Numbered from the stretch's first letter, positions 1-7,324 are shown. The stretch: DNA of 8,393 bases from an uncultured Ruminococcus sp. (GCA_900550695.1 URTF01000086.1:1-8393), one strand, 5' to 3'. Numbers and translations: made by a program. Notes: generated from the sequence alone by a model not told the origin.

Positions 1-20
1 ATATGCGAGATTGTCGGCTT

Positions 21-128
21 GATTTTTTCCAAATTTTAAATGGTGTTTAGTATAAGGTTATGCTATGCGAAATTACCAAGCAAAATGCTATTATTTTGGA
101 ATATTAAGTCGATTTTGTCCAAAATTTT
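21..128. repeat. Imperfect direct repeat in AT-rich upstream region
   Basis: Two similar stretches lie 90 bp apart: GATTTTTTCCAAATTTT (21-37) and GATTTTGTCCAAAATTTT (111-128). They differ by one substitution and one added A. The second copy ends about 10 bp before the -35 box of the his promoter. ATTTTGGA at 93-100 also forms an inverted pair with TCCAAAAT at 118-125. No gene was seen in 1-138. The repeats could be protein-binding sites or simply low-complexity AT-rich sequence; I cannot distinguish these. Confidence 0.4.
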
Positions 129-138
129 CGGTAAACTA

Positions 139-167
139 TTGACAATTTAATGTTGCTGTGTTACTAT
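139..167 (+). promoter_or_regulatory. Sigma-A-type promoter of the his operon
   Basis: The -35 box TTGACA (139-144) matches the consensus exactly. With a 17-bp spacer the -10 box is TACTAT (162-167), preceded by TGT (159-161), which gives an extended -10 TGn element. An overlapping TATAAT at 165-170 is closer to consensus but needs a 20-bp spacer. Transcription should start near 174-177, leaving a leader of about 40 nt before the hisZ ATG at 216. That is too short for a T-box or a large attenuator. Confidence 0.8.
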
Positions 168-183
168 AATAGCATAGTAACAC
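158..183. promoter_or_regulatory. Palindromic operator candidate over the his promoter -10
   Basis: A perfect inverted repeat, GTGTTACTAT (158-167) and ATAGTAACAC (174-183), has a 6-bp centre (168-173). It covers the -10 box and the predicted transcription start, so a bound dimer would block RNA polymerase. The arms are too precise to be chance AT-rich sequence. Histidine genes in Firmicutes have been proposed to be controlled by a TrpR-superfamily repressor (YerC/HisR); assignment to that regulator is inference from context. A short RNA hairpin is an alternative, but only part of the repeat would be transcribed. Confidence 0.65.
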
Positions 184-215
184 TTTATCACGATGAATTA
201 CAGGAGCTTAAAGCT

Positions 216-1415
216 ATGAAAAGATTTGATTTGATAACTCCCGAGGGTACAAAAGATCTTCTTTTTGAAGACTGCGTTATAAGAAACAGTGTTGAGAAGA
301 AGATCTCCGATATTTTTAAGTCCAAGGGTTATTGCGAGATAAAAACACCGGGCATTGAATTTTTTGATGTGTTCAATCTGCGTTCACGTTACTTTCCGCA
401 GGAAAGTATGTATAAGCTTGTTGACAATAAGGGCAGACTTCTCGTTGTTCGCCCCGATTCAACAATGCCTATCGCACGGGTTGCAGCAACAAGACTTCGT
501 GAAGCAAAGCTTCCGCTGAGAATGTTCTATAATCAGAACGTTTATCGCAGCAAATCCGCAATGCGCGGCAGAAGCGATGAAATAAAGCAGATGGGTATCG
601 AGCTTATCGGTTCGGACTCAAAGAGAGCCGACCTTGAAGTTATCACAACGGCTATCGAAGTTCTTTCTTCCTGCGATAATGACAAATTCCGTCTTGAACT
701 CGGCAACATCGGTCTTTTCAGAAAGCTTGTTGAAAAGCTCCCCGTTACCGAAGAAACAAGGGAAGAGATAAGAAGTCTTATCGAAGTAAAGAACTATCCT
801 GCACTCAACGATCTGCTTGATTCTATCGGTGATACCGAAGTGACGAATGCACTCAAACAGCTTCCCCGTCTTTTCGGCGGAGTTGAGGTTTTCGACAAAG
901 CTGCGGAGCTTATGAACGACAGCGAGATAGATCGGATACTTGCAGAGCTCAAAGCGCTTTATACCAACCTGCTTTCACTCGGTTACGACGGAAAGATCAC
1001 AGTTGACCTCGGTATCGTAAACAAGATGCATTACTACACAGGCGCTGTTATCAAGGGTTATCTTGAAGGCTACGGCGATGCTGTTCTATCGGGCGGCAGA
1101 TATAATCATCTTCTTGCCGAATTCGGATATGATGTTCCGGCAACGGGTTTTGCAATCAACGTTGACGCTGTATCGACCGTATTAAAGCGCAGAGAAACTG
1201 TTAAAGCTCCTGCTGCCGATGTGATAGTTTTTGCAGAGGACGGCTATGTTATAGACGGTTTGAAGCTTGTTTCAAAGCTTGGCGCAGAGGGAAATATCGC
1301 ACTCAATTCCGTATTTGATACGCTCGAAGAAACGAAGAATTATGCCCGTGAATACGGTATAAAGAAAGTTATCTGCGTTTCCGATAAAACAACTGAGATG
1401 ACTGTGGAGGGCTGA
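216..1415 (+). CDS. hisZ: ATP phosphoribosyltransferase regulatory subunit HisZ
   Basis: HisZ is a catalytically inactive histidyl-tRNA synthetase paralogue. It binds short-form HisG to make the active, histidine-inhibited ATP phosphoribosyltransferase of step one. The protein (399 aa) shows the class II synthetase-like core: the N-terminal ITPEGTKDLL (7-16), motif-2-like RPDSTMPIAR (79-88), MHYYTG (271-276) and SGGRYNHLL (292-300). A short C-terminal alpha/beta region (about 333-390) resembles a reduced anticodon-binding domain. The ATG at 216 is chosen because AGGAG (202-206) sits 9 nt upstream and the protein then begins like other family members. The in-frame upstream ATG at 150 lies inside the promoter and would precede the transcription start. 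A true HisRS is unlikely given the hisG gene that starts 3 bp after its stop. Confidence 0.93.
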   Translation: MKRFDLITPEGTKDLLFEDCVIRNSVEKKISDIFKSKGYCEIKTPGIEFFDVFNLRSRYFPQESMYKLVDNKGRLLVVRPDSTMPIARVAATRLREAKLPLRMFYNQNVYRSKSAMRGRSDEIKQMGIELIGSDSKRADLEVITTAIEVLSSCDNDKFRLELGNIGLFRKLVEKLPVTEETREEIRSLIEVKNYPALNDLLDSIGDTEVTNALKQLPRLFGGVEVFDKAAELMNDSEIDRILAELKALYTNLLSLGYDGKITVDLGIVNKMHYYTGAVIKGYLEGYGDAVLSGGRYNHLLAEFGYDVPATGFAINVDAVSTVLKRRETVKAPAADVIVFAEDGYVIDGLKLVSKLGAEGNIALNSVFDTLEETKNYAREYGIKKVICVSDKTTEMTVEG

Positions 1416-1418
1416 GAA

Positions 1419-2054
1419 ATGAATAACGAAAACAGAAAACTGCGTATTGCTCTCACAAAGGGCAGACTTGAAAAAGATACTGTCGGACTTCTCGAAAAGA
1501 TAGGTTATGACTGCTCGGCTGTCCATGATAAGGGCAGAAAGCTTATTCTCCCAGTTGGCGACAGGATAGAAGTCGTTCTCGCAAAGGCTGCCGATGTTAT
1601 CACTTATGTTGAACACGGCGTATGCGATATGGGCGTTGTCGGAAAAGACACTATTATGGAGATGAGCGGCAAATTCTTTGAAGTTGCAGACCTTGGTTTC
1701 GGAAGATGCAAATTTGCTCTTGCAGGAAAAAAGGGTACAAACTTTTACGAGGGCTTCAACGTAAAAACTATTGCTACAAAGTATCCCAATGTTTCACGCT
1801 CTTTCTTTGAGAAAAAGGGAATGGACGTTGATATTGTAAAGATCGAGGGCAGTGTTGAGCTTGCTCCGCTCCTTGACCTTGCGGACGCTATCGTTGATAT
1901 CGTTGAAACGGGAACAACACTTAAAGAAAACGGACTTGAAGTATTTGAAGATGTTGCTCCGATCTCCGCTCGCCTTATTGTAAATACAGTAAGCCTTAAA
2001 ATTCGTCAGCAGGAAATTGAAGAGCTTATAAAGTCGATTGAAGAAAATCTTTGA
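1419..2054 (+). CDS. hisG: ATP phosphoribosyltransferase, short catalytic subunit HisG(S)
   Basis: HisG catalyses ATP + PRPP to phosphoribosyl-ATP, the committed step, in the cytoplasm. At 211 aa it is the short form, lacking the C-terminal ACT-like regulatory domain of the roughly 300-aa form, so it depends on HisZ encoded just upstream. Visible motifs are the N-terminal LRIALTKGRL (8-17), GVCDMGVVGKD (67-77) and the PRPP-binding loop VETGTTLKENGL (162-173). The ATG at 1419 has GGAGG (1406-1410) 8 nt upstream, overlapping the end of hisZ. This implies translational coupling of the two subunits. No key motif is missing. Confidence 0.96.
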   Translation: MNNENRKLRIALTKGRLEKDTVGLLEKIGYDCSAVHDKGRKLILPVGDRIEVVLAKAADVITYVEHGVCDMGVVGKDTIMEMSGKFFEVADLGFGRCKFALAGKKGTNFYEGFNVKTIATKYPNVSRSFFEKKGMDVDIVKIEGSVELAPLLDLADAIVDIVETGTTLKENGLEVFEDVAPISARLIVNTVSLKIRQQEIEELIKSIEENL

Positions 2055-2074
2055 TAGAAAGAAGTGCATATAAA

Positions 2075-3361
2075 ATGATTCAGAAAATTATCGCAAACGG
2101 AACAGATGAAAAGAACTTCCTCAAAGAAGTTGAAAAACGCAATGGCGAAAAGGATAAAAAAGTCGGCGAAATCGTCAGCGAGATAATCGAAACCGTAAAA
2201 AACGGCGGAGATAAGGCTGTAAAAGATTATACACTCAAATTTGACGGCAAGCTCCCGCAGTATTATGAAGTTCCGAGAGAAGTCATCAATGATGCTCTCA
2301 CAGAGGCTGATCCCGAATTTGTGAATGCGCTACTCAATGCACAGGAAAATATAACCGACTTCCATAACCGTCAGAAAGAGCAGGGTTTTATCAATCCGCT
2401 TTCTAACGGAGTTATCCTCGGTCAGAGAGTAAGAGGACTTGAAAGAGTTGGTCTTTATGTTCCGGGCGGCACGGCTGCTTATCCGTCATCTGTACTTATG
2501 AATGCTATTCCTGCAAAGATCGCAGGTGTTAAGGAAATTATAATGGTAACACCGCCGAAGAAAGACGGTACGCCTAACAAGGATATTCTCGTTGCGGCTG
2601 CAATTTGCGGCGTTGACAGAATATTTATGGCAGGCGGCGCTCAGGCAATTGCTGCACTCGCTTACGGCACAGAGGAGATCCCAAAGGTCGACAAGATCGT
2701 TGGACCCGGAAATATTTTCGTTGCAACAGCGAAGAAACTCCTCTTTGGTATGGTAGATATCGATATGGTCGCAGGTCCGAGCGAAATTCTTGTTGTAGCT
2801 GATGAAACTGCTGACCCGAAGTATCTCGCAGCTGACCTTATGTCGCAGGCTGAACACGATGTTCTCGCATCTGCAATCCTTATCACAACAAGCGAAGAAA
2901 TTGCCGATAAGACAATTGCTGAGATCGAACGTCAGAAAGAGTCGCTTTCCCGTAAGGCTATCATCGACCAGTCGCTCGATAACTACGGTGCTGTTATCAT
3001 TGCAAAGAGCATTTCGGACGCTATCGAGCTTGCAAACGGTCTTGCTCCCGAACACCTTGAGATGCAGGTAGACAATCCTATGCAGTATCTCGGTCAGCTC
3101 GACAATGTTGGTTCTATCTTCCTCGGAAAATATGCTCCCGAGCCGCTCGGCGACTATTATGCAGGCCCTAACCACGTTCTTCCGACAAGCGGCACGGCAA
3201 GATTTTTCTCTCCGCTCTCCGTAAACAGCTTCACAAAACGTTCCAGCTTTATCTACTACACAGAGCAGGCTCTTATGGACGCAAAGGACGATATCGTATG
3301 CGTTGCGGAACGTGAGGGACTTACTGCTCATGCTAATGCTATCAAGGTAAGATTTGAATAA
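2075..3361 (+). CDS. hisD: Histidinol dehydrogenase HisD
   Basis: HisD performs the last two steps: NAD-dependent oxidation of L-histidinol to histidinal and then to histidine, using zinc. The protein is 428 aa from the ATG at 2075, the usual family length. From that start the catalytic pair is E326-H327 (LAPEHLE). The zinc ligands are Q258 and H261 (SQAEHD), D360 (PLGDYYAGPNHVLP) and H419 (GLTAHANAI), nearly identical to enterobacterial numbering. This supports the start. A TTG at 2051 would overlap the hisG stop and add 8 residues, but its ribosome binding site is poor. The site for 2075 (AGAAAGAAG, 2055-2063) is also weaker than those of its neighbours, so translational coupling to hisG may matter. 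Confidence 0.96.
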   Translation: MIQKIIANGTDEKNFLKEVEKRNGEKDKKVGEIVSEIIETVKNGGDKAVKDYTLKFDGKLPQYYEVPREVINDALTEADPEFVNALLNAQENITDFHNRQKEQGFINPLSNGVILGQRVRGLERVGLYVPGGTAAYPSSVLMNAIPAKIAGVKEIIMVTPPKKDGTPNKDILVAAAICGVDRIFMAGGAQAIAALAYGTEEIPKVDKIVGPGNIFVATAKKLLFGMVDIDMVAGPSEILVVADETADPKYLAADLMSQAEHDVLASAILITTSEEIADKTIAEIERQKESLSRKAIIDQSLDNYGAVIIAKSISDAIELANGLAPEHLEMQVDNPMQYLGQLDNVGSIFLGKYAPEPLGDYYAGPNHVLPTSGTARFFSPLSVNSFTKRSSFIYYTEQALMDAKDDIVCVAEREGLTAHANAIKVRFE

Positions 3362-3380
3362 TTCCGCAGGAGGAACAAGA

Positions 3381-4439
3381 ATGTACGAACTTAACAGCAA
3401 GCTCAAAAGAGTTGAGGCTTATGACCCCATTGAGGGCAATTATAAAATCAGACTTGACGCAAACGAATCCTGTTTCAATATAAATGAAATGCTCGGCGAG
3501 AAAATTGCCGAAGTTGTAAAGAATGTTGCACTCAACCGTTACCCCGACCCGACCGCATCAAAGGTGATAAAGGCATTTTCCGACCTTTACGGTCTTGATC
3601 CGCAGTATGTAACGGCAGGCAACGGTTCGGACGAGCTTATCAGTATTATCTGCGGCTGTTTCCTTGAAAAAGGGGACAAGGTGCTTACACTTTCACCCGA
3701 TTTTTCAATGTATGCTTTCTACAGCGAGCTGTACGAGCTTAAGGTCACAAATCTCCCCAAAGACAGCGTGACCTTGAAAATAGACGTTGACAAAGTTATT
3801 GAATACTGCAATAACAATGATGTAAAGGCTCTTATTTTCTCAAATCCATGCAACCCGACTTCGCTCGGCTTAAAGCGTGAGGACGTTATCCGTCTTGTTA
3901 AGGGTGTAAGCTGTCTTGTAGTTGTTGACGAGGCTTATATGGACTTCTGGGATCAGAGTATCCTCGACAAAGTTCCCGAGCTTGATAACCTTATAATTCT
4001 AAAGACTTGCTCGAAATCTATCGGTCTTGCGGCTATAAGACTTGGCTTTGCTGTTGCTTGTCCTTTGATAACAAATGCGCTCCGTGCCGTTAAGTCGCCA
4101 TACAACACCGACTCTATCGAGCAGGCTGTCGGCACACTTATTCTGAACGAAAAGGATATCTTGAATGAGCTTTGCTGTGAAATAATCATCAGCAGAGATG
4201 AACTTCAGACTGCGCTCGATGAACTTGCCGTAAAATATACAAAGCTTGAAAAGGTATTCGATTCCGTTACGAATTTTATCTTCATAAAAACAGCTTCCGC
4301 CAAGGAGATACACGCAAAGCTTCTTGAACGCTCTATCGCAGTTCGCTTTATGGGCGGCTATTTAAGAATTTCCGCAGGAACAAAGGAAGAAAACAAGGCG
4401 GTAATAACTGCTCTTGACGAGATTCTTTCCGCAATGTAA
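3381..4439 (+). CDS. hisC: Histidinol-phosphate aminotransferase HisC
   Basis: HisC is a PLP enzyme (fold type I, class I/II aminotransferase family) that converts imidazole-acetol phosphate and glutamate to histidinol phosphate. The 352-aa protein shows RLDANES (24-30), NRYPDPTA (52-59), AGNGSDELI (79-87), SNPCNPT (154-160) with the PLP-contacting Asn 158, VVDEAY (181-186) with Asp 183, SKSIGLAAIRLGF (211-223) with Schiff-base Lys 212 and Arg 220, and LRISAGT (328-334) with substrate-carboxylate Arg 329. The ATG at 3381 is fixed by a perfect AGGAGG (3368-3373) 7 nt upstream. An in-frame ATG at 3354 overlaps hisD and lacks such a site. Some HisC enzymes also act on aromatic amino acids; that cannot be judged here. 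Confidence 0.95.
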   Translation: MYELNSKLKRVEAYDPIEGNYKIRLDANESCFNINEMLGEKIAEVVKNVALNRYPDPTASKVIKAFSDLYGLDPQYVTAGNGSDELISIICGCFLEKGDKVLTLSPDFSMYAFYSELYELKVTNLPKDSVTLKIDVDKVIEYCNNNDVKALIFSNPCNPTSLGLKREDVIRLVKGVSCLVVVDEAYMDFWDQSILDKVPELDNLIILKTCSKSIGLAAIRLGFAVACPLITNALRAVKSPYNTDSIEQAVGTLILNEKDILNELCCEIIISRDELQTALDELAVKYTKLEKVFDSVTNFIFIKTASAKEIHAKLLERSIAVRFMGGYLRISAGTKEENKAVITALDEILSAM

Positions 4440-4451
4440 GGAGGGGCAAAG

Positions 4452-5030
4452 ATGCGAGCAGCAGAACTCACAAGAAAGACCCGTGAAACCGATATTTATG
4501 TAAAAATAGACCTCGACGGAAACGGAAAGACCGATATATCAACGGGCATTGGCTTCTTCGACCACATGCTCACAGCACTCGGCGTTCACAGCGGCTTTGA
4601 TCTTACCGTAAAAGCGGAGGGCGACCTATACGTCGATGCTCACCATACCGTTGAAGACACGGGGATCGTACTCGGTCAGGCTTTCAAGCTTGCTATCGGC
4701 GATATGAGCGGCATTGAGCGCTATGGCAGTGCATATATCCCTATGGACGAAGCTCTCGGCTTTGCCTGCGTTGATATAAGCAACCGACCGTTCCTCGTTT
4801 TTGATGCGAATTTCAGCGATGACAGAACGGGACAGTTCGACAACTGCCTTACCGAAGAATTTTTCCGTGCATTCGCTTTCAATGCAGGACTTACACTTCA
4901 CGTACTTGAAAAATACGGCAGGAACGATCACCACATAATCGAGGCTTTGTTCAAAGCCTGCGCACACGCTTTAAAAATCGCAGCAAAGCAGAACGGCGGC
5001 GCTGTACTTTCCACAAAGGGAGTTTTGTAA
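4452..5030 (+). CDS. hisB: Imidazoleglycerol-phosphate dehydratase HisB (monofunctional)
   Basis: HisB dehydrates imidazole glycerol phosphate to imidazole-acetol phosphate, using a di-manganese centre. At 192 aa it is the dehydratase alone, without the N-terminal HAD phosphatase domain of the enterobacterial fusion. The two pseudo-repeated metal-binding signatures are present: DAHHTVEDTG (62-71) and NDHHIIEALFKACAHAL (158-174). FFDHMLTALGVHSGF (35-49) and the C-terminal STKG (187-190) are also present. The start has a strong AGGAGGGG (4439-4446) that begins on the last base of the hisC stop codon. Because this HisB has no phosphatase domain, histidinol-phosphate phosphatase must be encoded elsewhere. 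Confidence 0.96.
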   Translation: MRAAELTRKTRETDIYVKIDLDGNGKTDISTGIGFFDHMLTALGVHSGFDLTVKAEGDLYVDAHHTVEDTGIVLGQAFKLAIGDMSGIERYGSAYIPMDEALGFACVDISNRPFLVFDANFSDDRTGQFDNCLTEEFFRAFAFNAGLTLHVLEKYGRNDHHIIEALFKACAHALKIAAKQNGGAVLSTKGVL

Positions 5031-5633
5031 ATGATCGCAATTGTTGACTACGGTGCAGGAAATATTTTCAGCGTAAAAAATGCACTTGATTTTCTCGGCA
5101 TCGAAAATAAACTCACAGCAGATGCAAAAGACCTTGAAAACGCCGACCAAATCATTCTTCCCGGTGTAGGCGCTTTTCCTTGGGCAATGAAAAAGCTCAA
5201 CGAAAGCGGTCTTGTTCCAACGATAAAGGAGCAGGCAAAGATCAAGCCATTTCTCGGAATATGCCTTGGAATGCAGCTTATCTTCGACAAGGGATATGAG
5301 TTTGAGGAAACGGACGGATTGGGACTTATAAAAGGCAGCGTTGAAAAGATAGAACGAGAAGAGCTTTCCGTTCCGCACATGGGCTGGAACAGCCTTATCT
5401 ACAACAAGGAATGTCCCATTCTCAAGGGTATTTCCGAGGGCGAGTATGTTTACTTCGTTCATTCTTATGCGGCAAAATGCGATGATGACAACGTTACGGC
5501 TTACTGCGATTACGGCGGAAAAGTTACAGCTCTCGTTTATGACGGAAAATATGTTATCGGAACGCAGTTCCACCCCGAAAAGAGCGGCAAAGCAGGTCTT
5601 AAAATGCTCAAAAACTTTTCGGAACTTGTCTGA
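5031..5633 (+). CDS. hisH: Imidazole glycerol phosphate synthase, glutaminase subunit HisH
   Basis: HisH is the class I glutamine amidotransferase half of IGP synthase. It releases ammonia from glutamine and passes it through the barrel of HisF. The 200-aa protein carries the full catalytic triad: nucleophile Cys 78 in FLGICLGMQL (74-83), and His 181 and Glu 183 in FHPEKS (180-185). It also has the oxyanion region PGVGAF (44-49), PHMGWN (115-120) and YFVHSY (141-146), which are typical of HisH rather than other amidotransferases. The ATG follows the hisB stop codon with no gap (TAAATG), and GGGAG (5018-5022) lies 8 nt upstream inside hisB, so the two are probably translationally coupled. Confidence 0.96.
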   Translation: MIAIVDYGAGNIFSVKNALDFLGIENKLTADAKDLENADQIILPGVGAFPWAMKKLNESGLVPTIKEQAKIKPFLGICLGMQLIFDKGYEFEETDGLGLIKGSVEKIEREELSVPHMGWNSLIYNKECPILKGISEGEYVYFVHSYAAKCDDDNVTAYCDYGGKVTALVYDGKYVIGTQFHPEKSGKAGLKMLKNFSELV

Positions 5634-5648
5634 CGGGAGGATATAAGA

Positions 5649-6413
5649 ATGCTTGCAAAAAGAATAATCCCTTGCCTTGACGTTCGTGACGGAAAGGTCG
5701 TAAAGGGCATAAATTTTGTCGGAATAAAAGAAGTCGGCGATCCCGTTGAATGTGCTGCCGAATATGACAGACAAGGTGCAGATGAGATAGTTTTCCTTGA
5801 TATAACCGCATCGAACGAGGGCAGGGGAACTATGCTCGATGTTGTACGCAGAACAGCGCAGAAAGTTTTCGTTCCGCTCACAGTCGGCGGCGGCATCAGA
5901 ACGATAGAGGATTTCCGTGATACTCTCCGTGCAGGTGCAGACAAGGTTTCGGTAAACTCTGCGGCTGTAAAAAATCCTCAGCTTATAAAAGAAGCCGCTG
6001 ATATTTTCGGCTGTCAGTGTGTTGTTGTTGCTATTGACGCAAAGAAATGCGAGGACGGTCACTACACAGTTGTGATAAACGGCGGACGTATCGATATGGG
6101 CATTGATGCTGTTGAATGGGCGAAGAAAGCCGAAGAACTCGGAGCAGGGGAGATACTTCTCACCTCGATGGACACGGACGGCGTAAAGGGCGGATTTGAC
6201 CTTGATATGCTCAATGCTGTATGCAGCGTTGTAAAGATACCGGTTATCGCAAGCGGCGGCTGCGGAAAGCTTGAACATTTCACAGAAGTTTTTGAAAAGA
6301 CAAACGCATCGGCGGCTCTTGCGGCTTCACTTTTCCACTATAAGGAACTTACTGTTGGCGAGGTCAAGGAAGAACTTGCCCGTCATGATATACCCGTAAG
6401 AGCGACATATTAA
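5649..6413 (+). CDS. hisF: Imidazole glycerol phosphate synthase, cyclase subunit HisF
   Basis: HisF is the (beta/alpha)8-barrel cyclase that turns PRFAR plus HisH-derived ammonia into imidazole glycerol phosphate and AICAR. At 254 aa it is the standard length. Catalytic Asp 11 (IPCLDVRDG) and Asp 130 (VVAIDAKK) fall at the same numbers as in the well-studied Thermotoga enzyme. Phosphate-binding glycines appear in TVGGGIR (78-84) and ASGGCGKLEHF (201-211). INGGRIDMGIDAVEW (143-157) and EILLTSMDTDG (168-178) are HisF-type rather than HisA-type signatures. GGGAGG (5635-5640) lies 8 nt before the ATG. hisF follows hisH after 15 bp, where hisA would normally lie. Confidence 0.96.
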   Translation: MLAKRIIPCLDVRDGKVVKGINFVGIKEVGDPVECAAEYDRQGADEIVFLDITASNEGRGTMLDVVRRTAQKVFVPLTVGGGIRTIEDFRDTLRAGADKVSVNSAAVKNPQLIKEAADIFGCQCVVVAIDAKKCEDGHYTVVINGGRIDMGIDAVEWAKKAEELGAGEILLTSMDTDGVKGGFDLDMLNAVCSVVKIPVIASGGCGKLEHFTEVFEKTNASAALAASLFHYKELTVGEVKEELARHDIPVRATY

Positions 6414-6432
6414 ATCAGATTTGGAGTAAAAA

Positions 6433-6849
6433 ATGGGACTTATCGAAGAAACTAACGAGCTTATGCTCGACTGGGAAAAGATAAACAATATTTCATCGGA
6501 AAATCATGTAATTCCCGTTGCTGTTCAGAATATACTGACAAAAGAAGTTATTCTCGTTGCTTATATAAATGAAGCGGCGTTAAAGGAATCTATCCGTCTC
6601 AAGAAAGCCGTTTTCTGGAGTACTTCGCGCAACCGGCTTTGGTTCAAGGGCGCAGAATCGGGAAATACATTCACACTCAACCATATTTTTGTCAACTGCG
6701 AACAGAATTCACTTGTCTTTCAGGTAACACCCGACAAGGGAAATATCTGCCACACAAGCTACAACGGAGTTGCGAACAACTGCTACTACCGTGAGCTTGA
6801 CATGGACACGATGAAGCTCATAAATTTAAACGAAAAGAAAGGAAACTGA
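6433..6849 (+). CDS. hisI: Phosphoribosyl-AMP cyclohydrolase HisI, variant metal site
   Basis: HisI opens the purine ring of phosphoribosyl-AMP (step three), normally with zinc and magnesium. The 138-aa protein keeps the family fold signatures: VIPVAVQN (26-33), VAYINEAAL (42-50), FWSTSRNRLWFKGAESG (61-77) and CHTS...CYYR (106-120). Two things differ from the textbook family. The usual D-C-D-x-D metal motif reads N88-C89-E90-Q91-N92, which removes the three aspartates that bind magnesium. The last two zinc cysteines (106 and 117) are 11 positions apart instead of 7, an insertion of 4 residues. All three zinc cysteines remain. GGAG (6423-6426) precedes the ATG by 6 nt. It is separate from HisE, unlike the enterobacterial fusion. 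Its place before hisE makes the assignment secure, though its metal chemistry is uncertain. Confidence 0.88.
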   Translation: MGLIEETNELMLDWEKINNISSENHVIPVAVQNILTKEVILVAYINEAALKESIRLKKAVFWSTSRNRLWFKGAESGNTFTLNHIFVNCEQNSLVFQVTPDKGNICHTSYNGVANNCYYRELDMDTMKLINLNEKKGN

Positions 6850-6851
6850 CT

Positions 6852-7190
6852 ATGACAGTTTATGAAGAAATATTTGAAGTTTTAAAGCTTCGCAAAAAGG
6901 CTTTTGACGAGGGAAATGCTCCCGAAAAATCTTACACCTGCTACCTTTACGAAAAGGGCGTTGACAAGATCTGCAAAAAGGTCGGCGAAGAAGCTACAGA
7001 AACTGTTATCGCAGCCAAGAACGGTGACAACGATGAGCTTATGAACGAAATAAATGACCTTATTTATCACGTTATGGTTCTCTGCGTAAATCAGGGACTT
7101 GAATGGAGCGATGTTGAAAAAGTTCTTTCCGAGCGCAACGAAAAGATCGGCAACCTTAAAACATTCCATACCACCGATAAAAATTCATAA
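6852..7190 (+). CDS. hisE: Phosphoribosyl-ATP pyrophosphatase HisE
   Basis: HisE removes pyrophosphate from phosphoribosyl-ATP (step two), supplying the HisI substrate. The 112-aa all-alpha protein belongs to the MazG-like nucleotide pyrophosphohydrolase superfamily. Its signatures are SYTCYLYEKGVDKICKKVGE (27-46), running into the acidic EEATE (46-50), and the second metal-binding helix NEINDLIYHVMVL (65-77). The start is 2 bp after the hisI stop codon, with AGGA (6840-6843) 8 nt upstream. A free-standing gene next to hisI is usual in Firmicutes. It appears to be the last histidine gene of the operon, since the next reading frame is 159 bp away and unrelated. Confidence 0.95.
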   Translation: MTVYEEIFEVLKLRKKAFDEGNAPEKSYTCYLYEKGVDKICKKVGEEATETVIAAKNGDNDELMNEINDLIYHVMVLCVNQGLEWSDVEKVLSERNEKIGNLKTFHTTDKNS

Positions 7191-7288
7191 AATTATAAGA
7201 TAAGTAACCTTTTCAGCCTTCTGTGAATAATATGTATGGAAGGGAAACTCTATAACCCTCTGCCACAAAATATGCGGCTGCGTGTATC

Positions 7289-7324
7289 GGTTTTAGAGAA
7301 CCCCCGAAGCAATTTGATTTGCTT
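7289..7324 (+). repeat. Two small inverted repeats before the cysteine-rich gene
   Basis: The 7191-7349 gap contains no convincing promoter or rho-independent terminator. It has two short hairpins: GGTT/AACC (7289-7292 and 7299-7302) and a perfect AAGCAA/TTGCTT (7307-7312 and 7319-7324, 6-nt loop). The second ends 13 nt before the AGGAGG of the next gene. They could be a binding site or leader structure, or chance. With no terminator seen, read-through from hisE is possible. Confidence 0.35.

Noticed and set aside
123..137. CodY-box-like sequence (AATTTTC followed by GGTAAACT)
   Set aside because: It has three mismatches to the 15-bp consensus in an AT-rich stretch, where such matches are expected by chance. 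The presence of CodY in this organism is unknown.
150..215. Upstream in-frame ATG extending HisZ by 22 residues
   Set aside because: It lies between the -35 and -10 boxes, upstream of the predicted transcription start, and has no ribosome binding site. The ATG at 216 has AGGAG at the right distance.
168..215. T-box riboswitch or histidine-codon leader peptide controlling the operon
   Set aside because: The predicted leader is only about 40 nt. It contains no T-box sequence, no terminator/antiterminator pair and no run of histidine codons.
2486..3406. 306-codon open frame on the minus strand opposite hisD
   Set aside because: It is fully antisense to a well-conserved HisD and its translation has no recognisable domain or coherent pattern.
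4971..6278. Long open frame (435 codons) on the minus strand opposite hisB, hisH and hisF
   Set aside because: The + strand here encodes three proteins with all catalytic motifs. The minus-frame product is low-complexity, rich in Ser, Asn, Phe and Cys, and resembles no family. It arises from the codon bias of the real genes.
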